This document shows, piece by piece, positions 34,521 through 48,800 of a stretch of DNA of 64,000 bases (the first letter of the stretch is position 1; every line of letters starts with the position of its first letter). Below the pieces are notes generated by a model. That model ran no database searches. It was not told the DNA's origin and was given only the letters and a program-made list of their open reading frames with translations. The stretch covers positions 227,501 to 291,500 of the forward strand of contig JABMCL010002476.1 in assembly GCA_018857735.1 (NCBI GenBank), given 5' to 3'. A program made the translations under genes and the position numbers. The stretch is from Alviniconcha marisindica. Taxonomy: Eukaryota > Mollusca > Gastropoda > Provannidae.

Positions 34521-35280
34521 AAAACAAACAAGCAACAACAAAAAAACAAAACCCAACAAGCAGTTATGCTTAGACAACTCACATTCAAGACCAAAACTGG
34601 AAGGAAAAAAGCATTCTCTCCTTTAAATACACACCTGCTGAACAAAGCATACTTTGCATGCCCTGTTTAGTGTATGTAGTAATCATACAACATTTAAACT
34701 GCAGTAGACAAGAAATCCTACTGACATGGCTGACTGGGCATTAACAAACTATTTCCAGACAAGAAACCATCAGGCTATGTTGATAACATACCTGAGACCT
34801 TAAGGTCAAGGTCATCAAATCTGGTTTGAATTTGTAGACATCAAGCAAGGTCATAATTATACAAAGTTTGAAAGATCTTGGTTACAGTGTCCAAGAAAAA
34901 GTCTACACAGTGTCCCCCAAAAAGCCAATTTTTAAGTTTTCATTCAAACCAGGTAACACATTATGCATCTCCCTTTAATACACGCCTTTCTCTCCCCACC
35001 CCCCACGATCTAGTTGGAGTAATTAACAACTGCACAAAGTTTTAACTTAATGTGATACCAAATTTAAAATATCACTTAAAACTGATGCCAACATTTAGAC
35101 CTTGAAGTATAAGATTATGATCAAGTCACTGGAAGTGGCATTTACACTTCCTCCACGAGTAGCACCTTCATGCAAAGCTGAACATTTTTCACATCTGTGG
35201 TCTCTGAGAAAATCAGAATGATCAAGTTTTTGATACACCAGACACTCAGTCATTAGACAGACTCACATACTTTCATCAGC
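34521..35280. other. Non-coding stretch, nothing recognised
   Basis: A-rich on +; no gene or clear repeat. Confidence 0.5.
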
Positions 35281-35282
35281 TC

Positions 35283-35476
35283 CTCTACCTTTCGCTCTCC
35301 ATCACTGCTCTTATCCCTGCCTTTAAAGCACACCTTTTTCAAACCAATATAGGCTTATTTCTTTTAATGTCCTTCTTGGCCATGCGTGTGTGTGTGTGCA
35401 CAAGCATGCACATTGTATGTCTTTACTGGCGCTGAGAGTGCATATGCACGCGATCTTATGAGTGTTTGCATATGAT

Positions 35477-35513
<37 letters not shown>

Positions 35514-35675
35514 CATTATGCTTTGTATGATTATGTTTATTAATGGTTTGTTTGTTTATATACTACTGATTTGTATGTGGGTATTGCGCATTGTATGTTG
35601 TTTTTAAGTTGTAAAGCACATTGAGTCTCGGAAAGTGCTCTATAAATTCCCTATCATTATCATTATTATTACCGT
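35283..35675 (+). mobile_element. LINE-like 3' end with (ATT)n tail
   Basis: The segment starts with a coding-like remnant (LPLKHTFFKPI, similar to the LKTHLF-type C terminus of many LINE ORF2 products). It then runs through a TG-rich 3' region to 'gtaaagcacattgagtctcg', 'gaaagtgctctataaattcc' and (ATT)n, the usual tail of invertebrate LINE/SINE elements. It is 5' truncated. Confidence 0.45.
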
Positions 35676-36530
35676 TTGAAGAAAGGCTAGCACTCTTTGA
35701 CCAAAGACATTCTGGCAAGGCTATTTCCTTTACCCGCCTTTCACTGGGACCAATCCTCTCAGCACACAGGGCAGGTATGAGCTGACAAGTTCCACGAGAA
35801 ACTTTTGTTAACAAATGATGGTCCTCTCTGCACTGGCACAAAAACTTAAAAGTTCCCCGCAGTGTGAAACAATCCGGCCTAGAGCACTTGGGTAGAATCA
35901 ACAATGAGAGTTAACTAGCACTTGAAAGATGTCACATGAAGCTGCACACAACAACAAAGACCTGAATCGACTACAGTAACTCCCCACAGCCATGTGTGTA
36001 AATTATACTAGCTGAAACATTCTCTGACAAACTCTGTTCACCAATACAGGGGTTGAAAACATGTTTAAGAACTTGTGTACATCCAAGGCAGAGTTTTGCA
36101 GAGAGAAATATGTGTACAATGCATCTGCATATGTGAAGCAATGCAAAATGAAACAAAAGACACACAAAATCCTGTAACCTTTGCATCACTGCTTGATGAT
36201 CAACATACTGGGTATCAAATGTGACAGCATCATATCAGATTTTGACTGCTGAAGCCACATTTATATCAAACACAGCAGACAGGTATTGCTGAGGTGGTGT
36301 CGTTGCAAGCAGGGCAAATGTTGGAAAGTCTCTTCGGTACTCAGTAACTACAGGCTTTCTCTATATGTCTTCTTTTCTTTCATTAAATAAGTCTGCATAG
36401 TACCTGTAGACCAGTAATGGTGTCCATTGGACACTTCAGAAAGGAGAGAGAGAAATAAAGATCAAGTAAGGGTTAAAAAAAAGAAAAAAGATAGCTGAAA
36501 CAATAAAGTGCATCAGCTCATGCGCCCACA
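35676..36530. other. Non-coding stretch, nothing recognised
   Basis: Short ORFs only, without family resemblance. Confidence 0.5.
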
Positions 36531-36712
36531 GGACAAATTGTCCAGTTCATCTGTCACAGACCAAGTTGTCCACAGTTCATCTGTCATGGGACAAGTTGTC
36601 CACAGTTCATCTGTCACAGGATAAGTTGTTCACAGTTCATCTGTCATGGGACAAGTTGTCCAGTTCATCCGTCGCAGGACAAGCTGTCCACAGTTCATCT
36701 GTCAACAGAAGT
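36531..36712. repeat. Minisatellite, about 31-bp unit, 6 copies
   Basis: 'acaagttgtccacagttcat' plus 'ctgtcatggg' repeated with minor changes. Confidence 0.92.
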
Positions 36713-37594
36713 TTGTCAAAGAGTCTGGCCAACACAGCAAATGCTTGCTTGCCACAGGCATAGTCACGCAGTTCACACTCAAGCTGAATGATGGCAGCTC
36801 TCTCCCATCAAACACGCAAGCTGTTGATGCGTGAGAGCATTTGCAGATTGTCATCAGGGTGAAGTCATATTCAGATTATATATTGCAGTCATATTCTGAT
36901 TGTATAAGCCTTGATATTAGCAATCTGTTTAAAAAGATTTTTTTTTTATGACACTCAGGCTCATGATGATGCATAACCATACCAAGAGCAGGTAAAACAG
37001 TTCTGTGGTTCTGAAGCCATTATTTAGACAAACATTAATTGAAATTTTGAACCTTCCTTGTGAGTTTGACCTTGAACACATCAACCTAATACTTTCATAA
37101 GACACTCCCAACTTGTGATGCAAAAGAATCAACAGTCCAAAAGATAAAGCAGAAACAATCACGTTCTGATTACACCATATACATGAGCAGTCACTGTGAC
37201 CTCAACCTTGAAAACAGCAATCCTTTTTAGGTGCATGGCACTCTGGTTCATGAGGCATCACCATGACAAGTTTAGTTACAAAATGTGAAGCAGTTCCGAA
37301 GATATCATCTTGACAAAACCCAGACAGTGCGATTCCAATACATGCATCCCCCCCCACCCAACTTTGTTGTAGGTGGTATAACTACACACTATGTGAAAAT
37401 AACTACAGGTACTGCTATCCTTGCACCAATTTCCTACACTTTCTGTAACTGAAACGATAAAAAGTTAAAAACTACACTGAAAATACAACCAGCAAGTTAT
37501 ATCAAACAACAGATGGTAAAGGACGCTTTCTCCTAAAAACAAAAAAACACCTCCTGTTGCAGTAATACCCCTGCCCCTTTCTCTCAAGATTAGC
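36713..37594. other. Non-coding stretch, nothing recognised
   Basis: No supported gene or repeat. Confidence 0.5.
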
Positions 37595-37890
37595 ATTATA
37601 TTTGTCCTGTTTTATGTCAGACAAGTCTTGACAATGGTTGACATTATATATGTCCTATTTTATGTCAGACAAGTCATGACTGGGGTTGACATATTTCATG
37701 TCAGACAAGTCATGACTATGGTTGACATATTTGTCCTATTTTATGCCAGACAAGTCATGACTACAGTTGACATTATATTTGTCTTACTTTATATAAGACA
37801 AGTCATGACTACGGTTGGCATATTTGTCCTATTTTATGTCAGACAAGTCATGACTACGGTTGACAGTATATTTATCCTATTTATGTCACA
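37595..37890. repeat. Minisatellite, about 45-bp unit, 6 copies
   Basis: 'tttatgtcagacaagtcatg' plus 'actacggttgacatatttgt' repeated, with indels in the spacer. Confidence 0.92.
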
Positions 37891-37951
37891 TGACACGGGC
37901 TAAAAAATGTCTTCCCTCTCCTTGATTTGATCCTACATTCCTGAGGATAGT

Positions 37952-37978
37952 GCCCCCCCCCCCCCCCCCCCCCCCCTC
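37952..37978. repeat. Poly-C tract, about 25 nt
   Basis: An uninterrupted C run on + (G run on minus). Assembled length of such runs is unreliable. Confidence 0.9.
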
Positions 37979-38223
37979 CATTTTTTACATACACAGACAT
38001 ACCAAACAGTTGATTACCATAAAGCTGATGCATTAATCACTGTATTCAATTCGATAACAATTAACAGTGACAGAGTATTAGTGAAGTAACCACACTGATG
38101 CATATAGTAGTTTTTCCCTTTGACAATGGAATCGCAGTTTAAAAGTGGAGCAAAAACATGACACTGAAACTATCAAGAGGTTGAATATTCTGTAGTTGGA
38201 CACTGTCTCCTTAAAAGACAGAG

Positions 38224-38274
38224 AAGTAAGTAAATTGGTGTTTTATGCCCAGTGCAGTCATATTAGGGCGATTA
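38224..38274 (+). repeat. Interspersed repeat, family A (copy 4, short)
   Basis: 'gtaagtaaattggtgtttta' then 'tgcccagtgcagtcatatta' and 'gggcgat'. Confidence 0.65.
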
Positions 38275-38367
38275 AAAGACAGAGAAAACTCTGTAAAGTT
38301 GCTGCCTAAGATTGAGATTTTAATTTTTATGGACTGTGTTTGTAGGTTCAGTTATGTGTGGAAAGTG

Positions 38368-38369
<2 letters not shown>

Positions 38370-38422
<53 letters not shown>
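38370..38422. repeat. (TG)n microsatellite
   Basis: About 26 TG units. Confidence 0.97.
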
Positions 38423-38423
<1 letters not shown>

Positions 38424-38773
38424 TTTTACCATGACAGAAGACACAATTTAGCATAGTAGCCTTGTGAAAGGATTCGACCGGGGTGAGATTCCACGTGGTG
38501 ATGTTCCATGGAGCAAGATTCCACATGTGGAAAGTAGTCAGCCCCCTTCACAGTACTCAACTGTGACAGAGTACCCTCTCTGTCTTCCACTGCCATTGGT
38601 CGCTCAGCTGTCACCAACATCCTGAATATGTAGTGCAGCTGTCTGAATGGCAGGAGACACCACCATCAACAACAGTGCATGTGGAACAGTGCTTAAATTC
38701 AAGTGAACAGACCTCTCACTCTGCTCTAAATAACTTTGGGTGACTCTCTGAACTTTTAGAAGTACAAAAATCT

Positions 38774-38890
38774 GAAACAAGAATGACTGCTAGCGTTCTA
38801 ACATAAGATCCAAAAGAACACTTATTTATTATGACGCATGTCATAATAAAATAAGCATTCTTTTGAATCTTTTAGGTGTTTGGATCTTAG
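38774..38890. mobile_element. Short palindromic relative of the 28.5-kb foldback
   Basis: 'agatccaaaagaacacttat' 'ttattatgac' and, inverted, 'gtcataataaaataagcatt' 'cttttgaatctt' make a roughly 75-bp palindrome. Its sequence matches the outer ends of the foldback at 28530-28915. It looks like an internally deleted member of the same family. Confidence 0.65.
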
Positions 38891-39817
38891 AAGTACAGCA
38901 AGGTAACAACTAACATACACAAAAGAATAAATTCAATATGCAAAAGTTTCACCAGGAGTTAGGCTGAACAAATCACACTTGCTCTCCACCAATTATTTCG
39001 AGGGTGGATTTCAGTTCCCTGCTTTCAGTTTTACAGTGAAAGCTACACAGGTTGTTCAATATTAATGTCTAGAAAGGCTTTGTACACATTAGTAGGATTA
39101 GGAATGCTGTCATTGCCATTATTTTATTGTCATTTGGTACGTGCATTATCATTATCACTGGTACCAATGTAATCATCAGATACATTACATCTTTAGCAAG
39201 CATCATTTTATCTCATGAATTTTTTTTGGAGGCAGCTTCAAGTCAGACCTTGTTCAAGTGGATTTACTTTTGCATTTTCACCAAAACAGCAAATCAGTTA
39301 ATCACATGCAATATATGTGTATTTTTTTTCAGTTCTTCCACAAAAAAGAAAGAAAGAAAAGAAGGAAAAAAAAAGGAAAAAGAACGGACTATAATTAAAT
39401 AACAAATAAAACAATTTAAAAAAAATCCAACATTTGAACAGTATGAATGAACGCTGCAATGAAAACTGACTGCAATAATTGATATATGTATTAAACAACT
39501 GAGATATCAGACAGACTCACAATGAAGCAATTACACCTGCAAAGTCCATGACAAATTCTCACAATACATGCGCTGTCATACAATCCTCAGCTCAGCTACA
39601 ACTTGCCTTTCTTACCACACCATCTTCTAACCACATACCCAATAGAACCGACCACCTGAGAATGCAGCAACACTCATTCACATTCTGCTTCCCTCACAGA
39701 CTAATGGGTAAATAAAGTCAAACAAACAAAAAAATGCACACACAAAAAAAAACCACACCACCACTTCACTCTTCCCAGGTCAACTACTCAGCATGAACTC
39801 AAAGACCCATCTTTCTT
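38891..39817 (-). terminator. DCAF5 3' UTR region with candidate poly(A) signal
   Basis: Downstream of the DCAF5 stop. TTTATT on + at 39123-39128 reads AATAAA on minus, giving a plausible 3' UTR of about 0.7 kb. No other feature is seen. Confidence 0.4.
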
Positions 39818-42800
39818 CTAATCATCATCACTTGATTCGTTGTTGATGTTTGCCTTCTGCCGGTAGTAGCGCGTGGCTCGCTCTAACCGCTTCTTAAATT
39901 TCTTAAATTCGTTCCACACTGGCTGAGCACCCTCCCCATCTGAACGACTGCCAGCTTCCGGAGTTGCAGCTGCAGCAGCATTGCTATGGGAACCGTCTCT
40001 GTTCACAGAATCCTCCACATTCCTGTTATTGGTGGAAGCAGTGCTGTCTTCGAGGCGAAAGACAGAGGCTCCTGATGTGGAAGCTACTGGTTCCACATGG
40101 GAGCTGGACGATGGCAAGGCAGACAAGTGACCGGACAATCCTGGGCCATCCGTGTGCTGCAGGTACGGACCTGCTTCGTGTTCAAACGTCGTTTTACCTT
40201 TGGCAATGGAGGACACAACATGCGCTGAAGAAGCAGTCGCTTGAGACGTACTAGCACCACAGTCCACAGTTTTGGTGTGCACCAAAGACTTATCACTTGA
40301 CACCGCCTTGGCTCCGGTTTCACTGTCACTTTTCCCTTTGCCTTGACCTTCTTCCTGAGAACTGCTGGACGTCAGCCGGAGCCTCTTGCGGCGGGGCGGC
40401 ATCTCATCACTGCTGTTGTCAGTGTCACTGGTCACCAGCCGTGTTCGGAGAACCTGGAGGCGCTTCAGCTGGTAGGCAGCCCGCTGCTGCTGAGCAGTGC
40501 GCTTGTTGTTCAAAATGTGTCCGACATCAACCCCACTCCTTGTGCTGGGACCTGCCGCCTGGTCATCGGAATCGGACTCGGAACTCATGGAGGACAAGAT
40601 GTGGGCATGGAGGTCGATGGAGGACCGGATGTTTCTGTGCCTAAGCTCCGCCGCCCTCATCACCTCCTTTCTGTTCTGGGCGATGATCTCTGAGATGCTC
40701 TTCCTGTTACTGTGAGTGGAAGAGCGCCCACGGACAAGTTCCAACGGATCCTGAACCACCGCATGAAGTCTTTCACTCTCATCGTGCGCATCCAGCACAC
40801 GTGAAGCGTCCGTCTCCTGGGCAGCCATGACACTGGCAAAGGCCAGGGTGAAGGGAGAGAAGTCGCTGTTGTCGGAGGAGTCTGAGCTGTGGCCATCCCT
40901 CTCTTGGTGTGCAGCATCATTATCGTTTCCTCCATTTGCCTGGTGCTGGGGATGCCGCGTCACTTCCAGGATGCTGTCATAGAGCTCAATCTCATTGGAC
41001 GTCATGTCTTCATCGGAGCTCCAGTACTCGAGCTCCCTCTGCACCAGGCTGTCGAAGAAGGCCATCATGCGTGGGTCCTCTTCCACTGACTGGGAGGAGT
41101 AGTCGTGAGACATGACCAGACCACTGCGCAGCACCAGGTTGATGTACTCCTCGTGGGTGTACACCGGCCGCTCCGTCACATCGGTTGCCAGAGTTGCATC
41201 AATGTCACCACTGCCATTCTTCTGGGGGAAGGGACTCCAAACCTGGAAAATGTGACCAACCACCACATCCAGAGTCATCATCAACCATTCAGTAGGAGCA
41301 GTTTTATCAGCAGCAGTAGTGGTGGCAGTAGGAGAAGCAGGAGAAGGAGAAAGAGCAAGAACTGAACAAGCAAACAAGAAATGTAGAAGAAGCACAAATA
41401 GGACTATTCAGCTGGCCTAACTGAGTTCAAAGTTCAGGCAGCTAAGGCTGCTTAAACATTAAAAAAACAGGTCTCTTATTTTTTTGTGTTTAAGTAGCCT
41501 AAGTGCCATATATATATATACAAATGACAGCTCTGATGCTGCCATTATTGACTACTGTGAGAAGAAAAAAAGTTGTCCAGACTGATGACACTCAACGTAC
41601 CATTGAAAAGACCACAAATTATTCAAGAAAGTTCATATTCACCCACCAAGACACATTATAATCAACACAAAGGGTGAAGAGGAGACTGGAAAATCTTGAA
41701 TGGGAAGGGGTCACTAATATCTGCTACAACTGAGTGAACTTTCATTCAACTTTGAACTTGAGCTGTGGTCATGCAATGTCCAATCAGTTTTGAGTTTCAG
41801 TTTAGGGGCTATCTGTGTTTAAATTCATTTGCTCATCACTCATATGGGCCCTAAACTTCACTTTCTGTGAGCTGTAAAAATTGCTTGGCAACAGCATCCT
41901 TCTGATGTGAGCATCCTAAATTCCTACAAATCCTCTAGGAATCCTTGATGCCCAGCAGTGCAAACTGTTCCATTACCTTGATGATCTTTTCCACGCCTGA
42001 AGAGATGATGATGCCGCTGTGGTGACTGTATCGCACTTGGTTCACAATGGAGCGGTGGCCACGCAGGATCAAGTGAGCTTTATTCACATACACCCCTGAA
42101 AAGGCAGTATGGACTACGGCTGAAAACGATCATTTTCAAAGTTCACTGCTCATGCACACACAGACATTAGGCCTTACATCGAGATCGCTTAAGGTAAAAA
42201 AGTACTTCTAACTTACCACTATAGTGCCTAAACACTAACAGTATGTCGCGCATTAACGCCAATCTCTAGCAGACCAACCCACAGGTACAGAATGCCTGAA
42301 CAACCACATACACTCTCATGCCACATATCCACATAGCGCTTGCAAAACAGCTACATCCACTCCTAATCTCGTCACAATCCTGTACACAGCCACATACTCT
42401 CTGTTTGAAACTAAAATCCTTTATATCAAACCACAAGTACTCAAGCCACACTCCCACACAATCCTTGCAAAGAACCACTTAGTGTCAAACACAACCACAT
42501 ACACTCACACCACACTCCTGCATGCACACACACACACACGCTGTGATCACAGACACATGCACCTTCACACCACACTGAGCACAACCGTATCACTTACTCT
42601 GTGACAGGTCCTCAGGTATCTTCCACATGTACAAGTTAAAGTCATCAGACCCTGACAGCACATACTGAAATTTAAAAAACAAACATGTAGTTGAAAGAAA
42701 ATCATTTGTTAATTTGTTAAGGAAACTTCCCTACAAAGTCCGTAAATGTTTTGTTTCGTTTTTTAAACACCCATAAACTACCTCCCCTTTCTTGGTCATA

Positions 42801-45800
42801 CACTCACAGTATTTCATGAGACAGTTCGTTAGGGTACATTATTTACTACACTTGAGCATTGGATTTTCTGTAAACATGCAGGGGTAGGGGGTATATATAG
42901 CTCTATCGAGAAGAAGTTGGTTAAGCTAGCAGTGATCACGAAGACAAAGTTGGTTAAACTCCTTGGTGCTGCACAAGGTTGTTTCTCCCAGTAAGCTTTC
43001 AGTGCACCTTCAGGGCTGACTGTCTGACATGTTTGCCCAGCCCTAAAAGCATGCACATACATCTATGTACACATTAAAAATCCCAAGCAATGGCAGCCAT
43101 ATCATTGTCTGGATACATGAAAATACAGCACATTCCCAATCAACCCCTGAAGACAGGACATGGCAGACCAAGCATCATGGAATTTAAATTATGCAATTCA
43201 TCTCCCCCAAAATGCGTCTACTGCCTACATAAAAGGAGAAACACAGATGAAGATGAAGAAGAAAACCGTTTGTTAGTGCCTTTAAAAAAAGACTGCTTAT
43301 CTGCAAACAATAATAAAATTGGGCACCACTTACTTCATCATTAGGCCCAGCAAAACAGCAGCTCTTCATTGTGCATGAGTTATAGTAGCCATCATGGTCA
43401 AGATCACACAGCGGGTATGTGTTGCTAAGGTCATAAAGAACTGGTGGCAGGCGGCGTCTCAGCGCCACAAGGCGAGTGCCGCTGTTGTTGATTCGCACAC
43501 TCATACAGCTCTGCTGCAGATACCCTCCGCCGTACCGCATCAGGCAACTGAAAAATAGCACAATAAACTGATTTGCATTTTTTTCTTATTTTTATTTTTT
43601 CTGAACATATAAAGGTTAAAAAGAACACTATTAATTAGAGTTTGGATCTTGTTTTAGAACACTAGCAGTCATTCTTGTTTCAAGATTTTTCTGAGATTTA
43701 TTTTCTCTCCATCTTTTGAAATTCCTAACAGCCTTGCTCACACTTAAAGTGGCAGCAAGTCCCTGGGAAAAGGGGATTATAGACACTGAATAACAGCGTT
43801 CTTTCAGAACTGGATGGCCTCCCTTTGGAACCAAGTTCCAAAGCCAAACCGTATAAAAGCGAAGATCAAATTGTATCTCCATAGTTCAGGAGCTGTGTGA
43901 GAGTTGAGGTGGCCGTCCTTGACTGTCCGTCCTACTAAGCCTCATGGTTTCTGTGGATGTAAAGCAACGCTGAACCATGCTCATGCATTGGTCTCAGCTT
44001 GTCCCTGATACATCAACCAACATCCGAGGACATTAAGCATCACCTGAAGTATCCCCAACAAACCCCAGAAGAGATCAAGAGTAGGGCGGTGGAGCTGGGC
44101 TTGAAGGTTGGACTTTTGCTTCAGTTGTTTCCCAACGGCGGAGCTACAGACACTGTCTTTGTGACTCTGTTCCGCATGGCAGTTGGGACAGCAACTGCGT
44201 AGTACACTAGTTGCTGCGCAATGCTGAGCGGACACTGCCTTAACATTCTGTTGTTCTGGTGGCAGTCCATGGCAGCCTTGGTCTTCCGGGCTGCCGCCTG
44301 TCTCGACTCTTCACTCTTCTTCTTTCCCCCTTGTCCCCGTCCCTAATAGACCACTTCGCCTCTGCGGAAGTTAAGCAAAATTATTCCCAAAACATCTGAC
44401 ACAACGTCTCTGAACGGTTAAGCATGTGGTGCTTTAATACACCTGTCTTCAGCCAAGAAGGTACAGCACCTACCTTTGTGGTTTTCGGATGTCCCACAAG
44501 CCCACTCCTTCCTTGGCGTTGGCAGTGGCAAGAAGTCGAGGTTCTGCTGGGTTGTACATCACCGCATGCATGGAAGAGGTGTAGCTGGCAAGCTCAAAGG
44601 GGTCTGAAAAAACAACCAACACCAGAAATGAGTCATCTGCATGGCAGCAGTGACAAGCAGCTGAATTCACTGACAACTGACCTAGGTGTTTTTTTGCAAG
44701 TTTGTAACTGTTGTAATGTGGTTAGCAGCAGAAAACCAAAAAAAATCTGACTGATGCTTGAACTGTTCACAATTCCACAGAATGCTGCCACTCGTCAAAC
44801 TCAGTTCATCCACTACCCCAAGACTAACTTAGTCACTAAGGACAGTTTAGGATACTGTTAAAACAACACTTCAAACCCGCAACATCCTGATCTCAAGCCT
44901 AGCAACAGTAGCATCTCAACAACTCAGGTTTGCATGATGAAGGAGAAACAATGACACCCTGAGGAGGTAAACTGTCACAGCAGCATTGACCGCAGCAATC
45001 CAAGTTTTTTGCATGACACTCCTTGTATTAAACGCACAAGCAATCCATGTTTATTCACAAAAGGTTCAAAAACTGCGTTTCAGTAAATACTGCCTGAACA
45101 AACAAACAGATGGCGATGATGTCAGCCAACACTCCTTAAAAGGAACCAAGCTGACGATGAAATTGGGCTGAAAATGCAAAAAGTAAGCAAATATTTTAAA
45201 TTTCATCTGCATGCCTGATTTGCCCCTGCTACCTGAGGTTGTAGGCTCCCTGGTGTCATAGACAAGAACTCGCCCATCGTCACAGGCACTGGCAAAGATG
45301 TTTTCATTGTTGGGGTCGGTCGTCAAACCGTAAACTGCTTCATCGTGTTGAAACACATCCTCAGATTGACCACTGGATGAAGAAGAAGAAGAATAGGAAT
45401 CAGAATAAAGGGGGATTTGCATAGTGCCCATCTTCCACACAAGGTGGGAGCCCAGAGCACTTTACAATAACATGAATAATCATACCTGTCAACCCATACA
45501 GTTTACCAGTATAAAAAACAGTTTTTCATTATTTGGGGGGGAATATGGCCTTATTGGAAAACGGATCCAGGAAAACATAATTTTCATGTGATTTTGTTGT
45601 AGTTATAAACTGAGCAAAAAGATTGAAAAACTGTTGAACGAGCAGCTGACACTCGCCATCACCAAATGCACACTGACTGGCCTAGTACAATAGGCTAAGA
45701 AATCTTGGAAGTGAGATTTGAAGTCATGCATGTGTATTTAGCACAACATTGCTTCTTCCTTCCACTGCCACGCATGCCATTGGAATTTAAAATGCTGCTG

Positions 45801-48800
45801 CCACCAGTGAAAAAGCAAAAGACCCTGGCCTGCATAAGGGAAATAAGGTTCACAAACACTGGACTAAGGTTTACTCCCAAAAGGGGTTGACAGCTATGAT
45901 TAATAACCACACACACAAACTTACAAAAAGAGGTGGGGGGGAGACATGGCTATGAGAAAATTAAAAAAGACAGTTTAGAAGTTTAGAATTCACCATAAAA
46001 GTGATCTTGTGATAACGCATTTGTGCAGAAAATGGCACTGAGGTGAACTTTAACTGAAATGGCCATTGGAATTGTTTTTCTAAATGTTCTTTTTGAGAAT
46101 GCAAGTGAACTATTGGAGAGAAAAAAGAAAAGAAAAACAAGAATTCTGTCTAATTTTTCTTTCTGGCTCAGAACATTGTGGTAAAGAATTTCGACTCTTT
46201 TTTTCTCCCTCATCCTTGGAAAATTTGTTTTGCCTCGGATGGCTGTTGACCAAATCTCTGGTAACTGCATTAAACATGGGCAATAATTCCCAAGCCCTAA
46301 AGTAAGGACTGTCCCTTTCTTTGAGGAAGTTCAGCTGTGACCGAGCTTGTGCACTACCAAGCTTGCTAATAAAGTCTGACTGGTGCTGGAATTTCTCATC
46401 TCCATAAAATGTAGCCACCTGCCAAACTCGGTCCATCCGCTACCCTAGACTTAGGAGAGGGGGTGAATAGGGGGTGGGGGTGGAGGGGAGGCTACTGCAA
46501 AAAAAAAAAGGATTTAAAACCGTAACCTCTTGATCTCCCTTAACAATTCAGCCACACCACCTCAAAGTTTTAGATGAAGTTAAACAAAAGATGCAAAAAG
46601 CAAGAGCTTGTCCTCTTTTCTTAATTTTAAGCTTCATTTACTATCTGTCACTTTACAGTCACCGCAAAGTACAATCACTTGTCTGCACACATACAAACAC
46701 ACACATGCACTGTGTTAACTGCCATTTCAGCAAATTTTGGCAACCAATTCTACTAGTTTTAGTTTTATTTCTTCATCCTATTTTCAAACAACTCACCTTT
46801 CAATGTCATGGACCACCACCTGCTCATCATTCCCTAGAAAAAAGAAACAAACAAGTGCTGATAACAACTGTTCCAATCATATTTCATATTCTGCAATAAT
46901 CCCAAGATAGTTTAGGAAATGAAAATTATCTTCTTTTTTTTAAATGGCACTGCACACAACTAATAAGGAAATCCAGGGTTTGTACAGGATTTTTAATCTG
47001 AAAGTCCTAAATTATAAGTTTTCCCTGACAAACGTACTGTTCAGTTACAACATGACTAAAACCATTTTACAGCATGCTAATCTGATTCTGAACCATGTCT
47101 GGGGGGCGGTTTCAAATTAAATAAATTTTGTAAACATTGTTCAAACCCCCTGCCTCTCCCCACCTATCTCTACTGCCCCCCCCCCCCCTTCTGCATCAAA
47201 TTCCCAAACTTTCCAAGAACTTGGCCGAAAATATTTTCCCAAAATTTCCCAGGCCTGGAAACAGGCACTTCAGATTTCCCAAACTCTCCCAAATGTTTAA
47301 AGACTGTATGAACCCTGAAATAGGAGAAAGAAAGTGAAACAGAATGACACTGAGAAAAACTAAACCCAGCTCTTTTGTCCAGACACCAATGACTGCATTA
47401 AAAACCAGTTACATACAGAGCTATCTAATCTCTGTAATTTTATTCATTCCAATGTCAGTCTCAATTCTGACCATTATCTGAATGATTTTTTTAAAAGAAT
47501 CACTTTAACTTTATGTTAACAATGCATGCAGGCATCCTAAACAAATTCAGTAAGGCTGATAACTTGTACTAGGTCACGAATACACACAAAAAAACATTTT
47601 AACACAAAACAAACCCCTCTCACGCAATTGCTCAAACCCAAAGCATTTACTGTATGCAAAAAAATCCAGATCTGTATGACTGAGTGTGTTTTAATTAAAG
47701 GCTCTATCTAAGCAGTCTCTCTCTTTCTCTCTCACTCAGTCTCTGTTTCTCTAATGTCAGGTTGCGAAGTTGGTTACTTTGACAGCTGCTAATCCGGAGT
47801 GGGTAACATCAAAGGCGGTCAGTGGTAGTTCACTGCCTACATCAGTTTCCAGCCACATTACTAGTTTCCCACTGTTCATTTGAATGCAGGACCGGCCACA
47901 TTTTGCAGCCCTGCATCATGTCCTGAAAAACAGCTCAGAAAACTCTGACTTGTTTTTGTTTTGTTTTTTCATAGTGATAGTCATAGTTCTGAACTAGTTC
48001 CTACCCCTAGCACTGAGTCAGATGACATTATACCACCTACACAAGAAGGTAAACAAACCAGCCAAGACTCTGCCAGCACCAGTGAAAAGATGAGATCTAA
48101 CCAGGCATCCATGAAAAATGTTGATTGCCATGGAAGGTCCCAAACTTGAGGATGCTGAAATCAGTGCTGTTATTTGTCAGGCTTGCACAGAATTACACAG
48201 CAGGCGCAAGAGGCAGAAGAAGTTCAACTATGTATGTGCAGGATTGTTTTCAAAATGTGTTGTCCGTCTCAGTATTTGTGTAGCGTCATGTTGGGTTGTA
48301 CCCATTTTTTCCTAGATACTGTGTTTGCTGTACGCAAGTTCTAAAAAGTGTTTGCGATCCCTGAGGCATTAGCCTGTGTCTATACATTACGAGATTTACA
48401 ATGCATTCCATGACACAGTGAAAGGATAGGAAGAAGAACTCACCTCCAGAATAAATCTTTGTGTTGGTCTTATTAATGGCCAAGCAGAAAATGTTGCTGT
48501 TGTGCTCTCCCTTCATCGCAACAGGCTCCCCAACGTCTGACAACGCCTTCTCCACGTTCCACAGCAGCACCCGCCGGTCATCACCACCTGGCGTGCCAGT
48601 GAAACAAGTACACCATATAAGTCAAGCACAAAAACAAGATAGAGTGTAAATTATAAATTTCTTACTAATTACAGTTAAATTATTACTGACAGAACTCCTA
48701 GAATGATGTGAAGACCATGGTGGGTGAAAACAAGTTCCATAAGAGATGGTTCCATCGTCATCAGGACTGCAGCCCGCCTCTCCAAAGAAGACCAGGTGAC

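Noticed and set aside
39964..41365. Several + strand ORFs of 66-116 codons
   Set aside because: They lie opposite the last DCAF5 exon and have no independent similarity.
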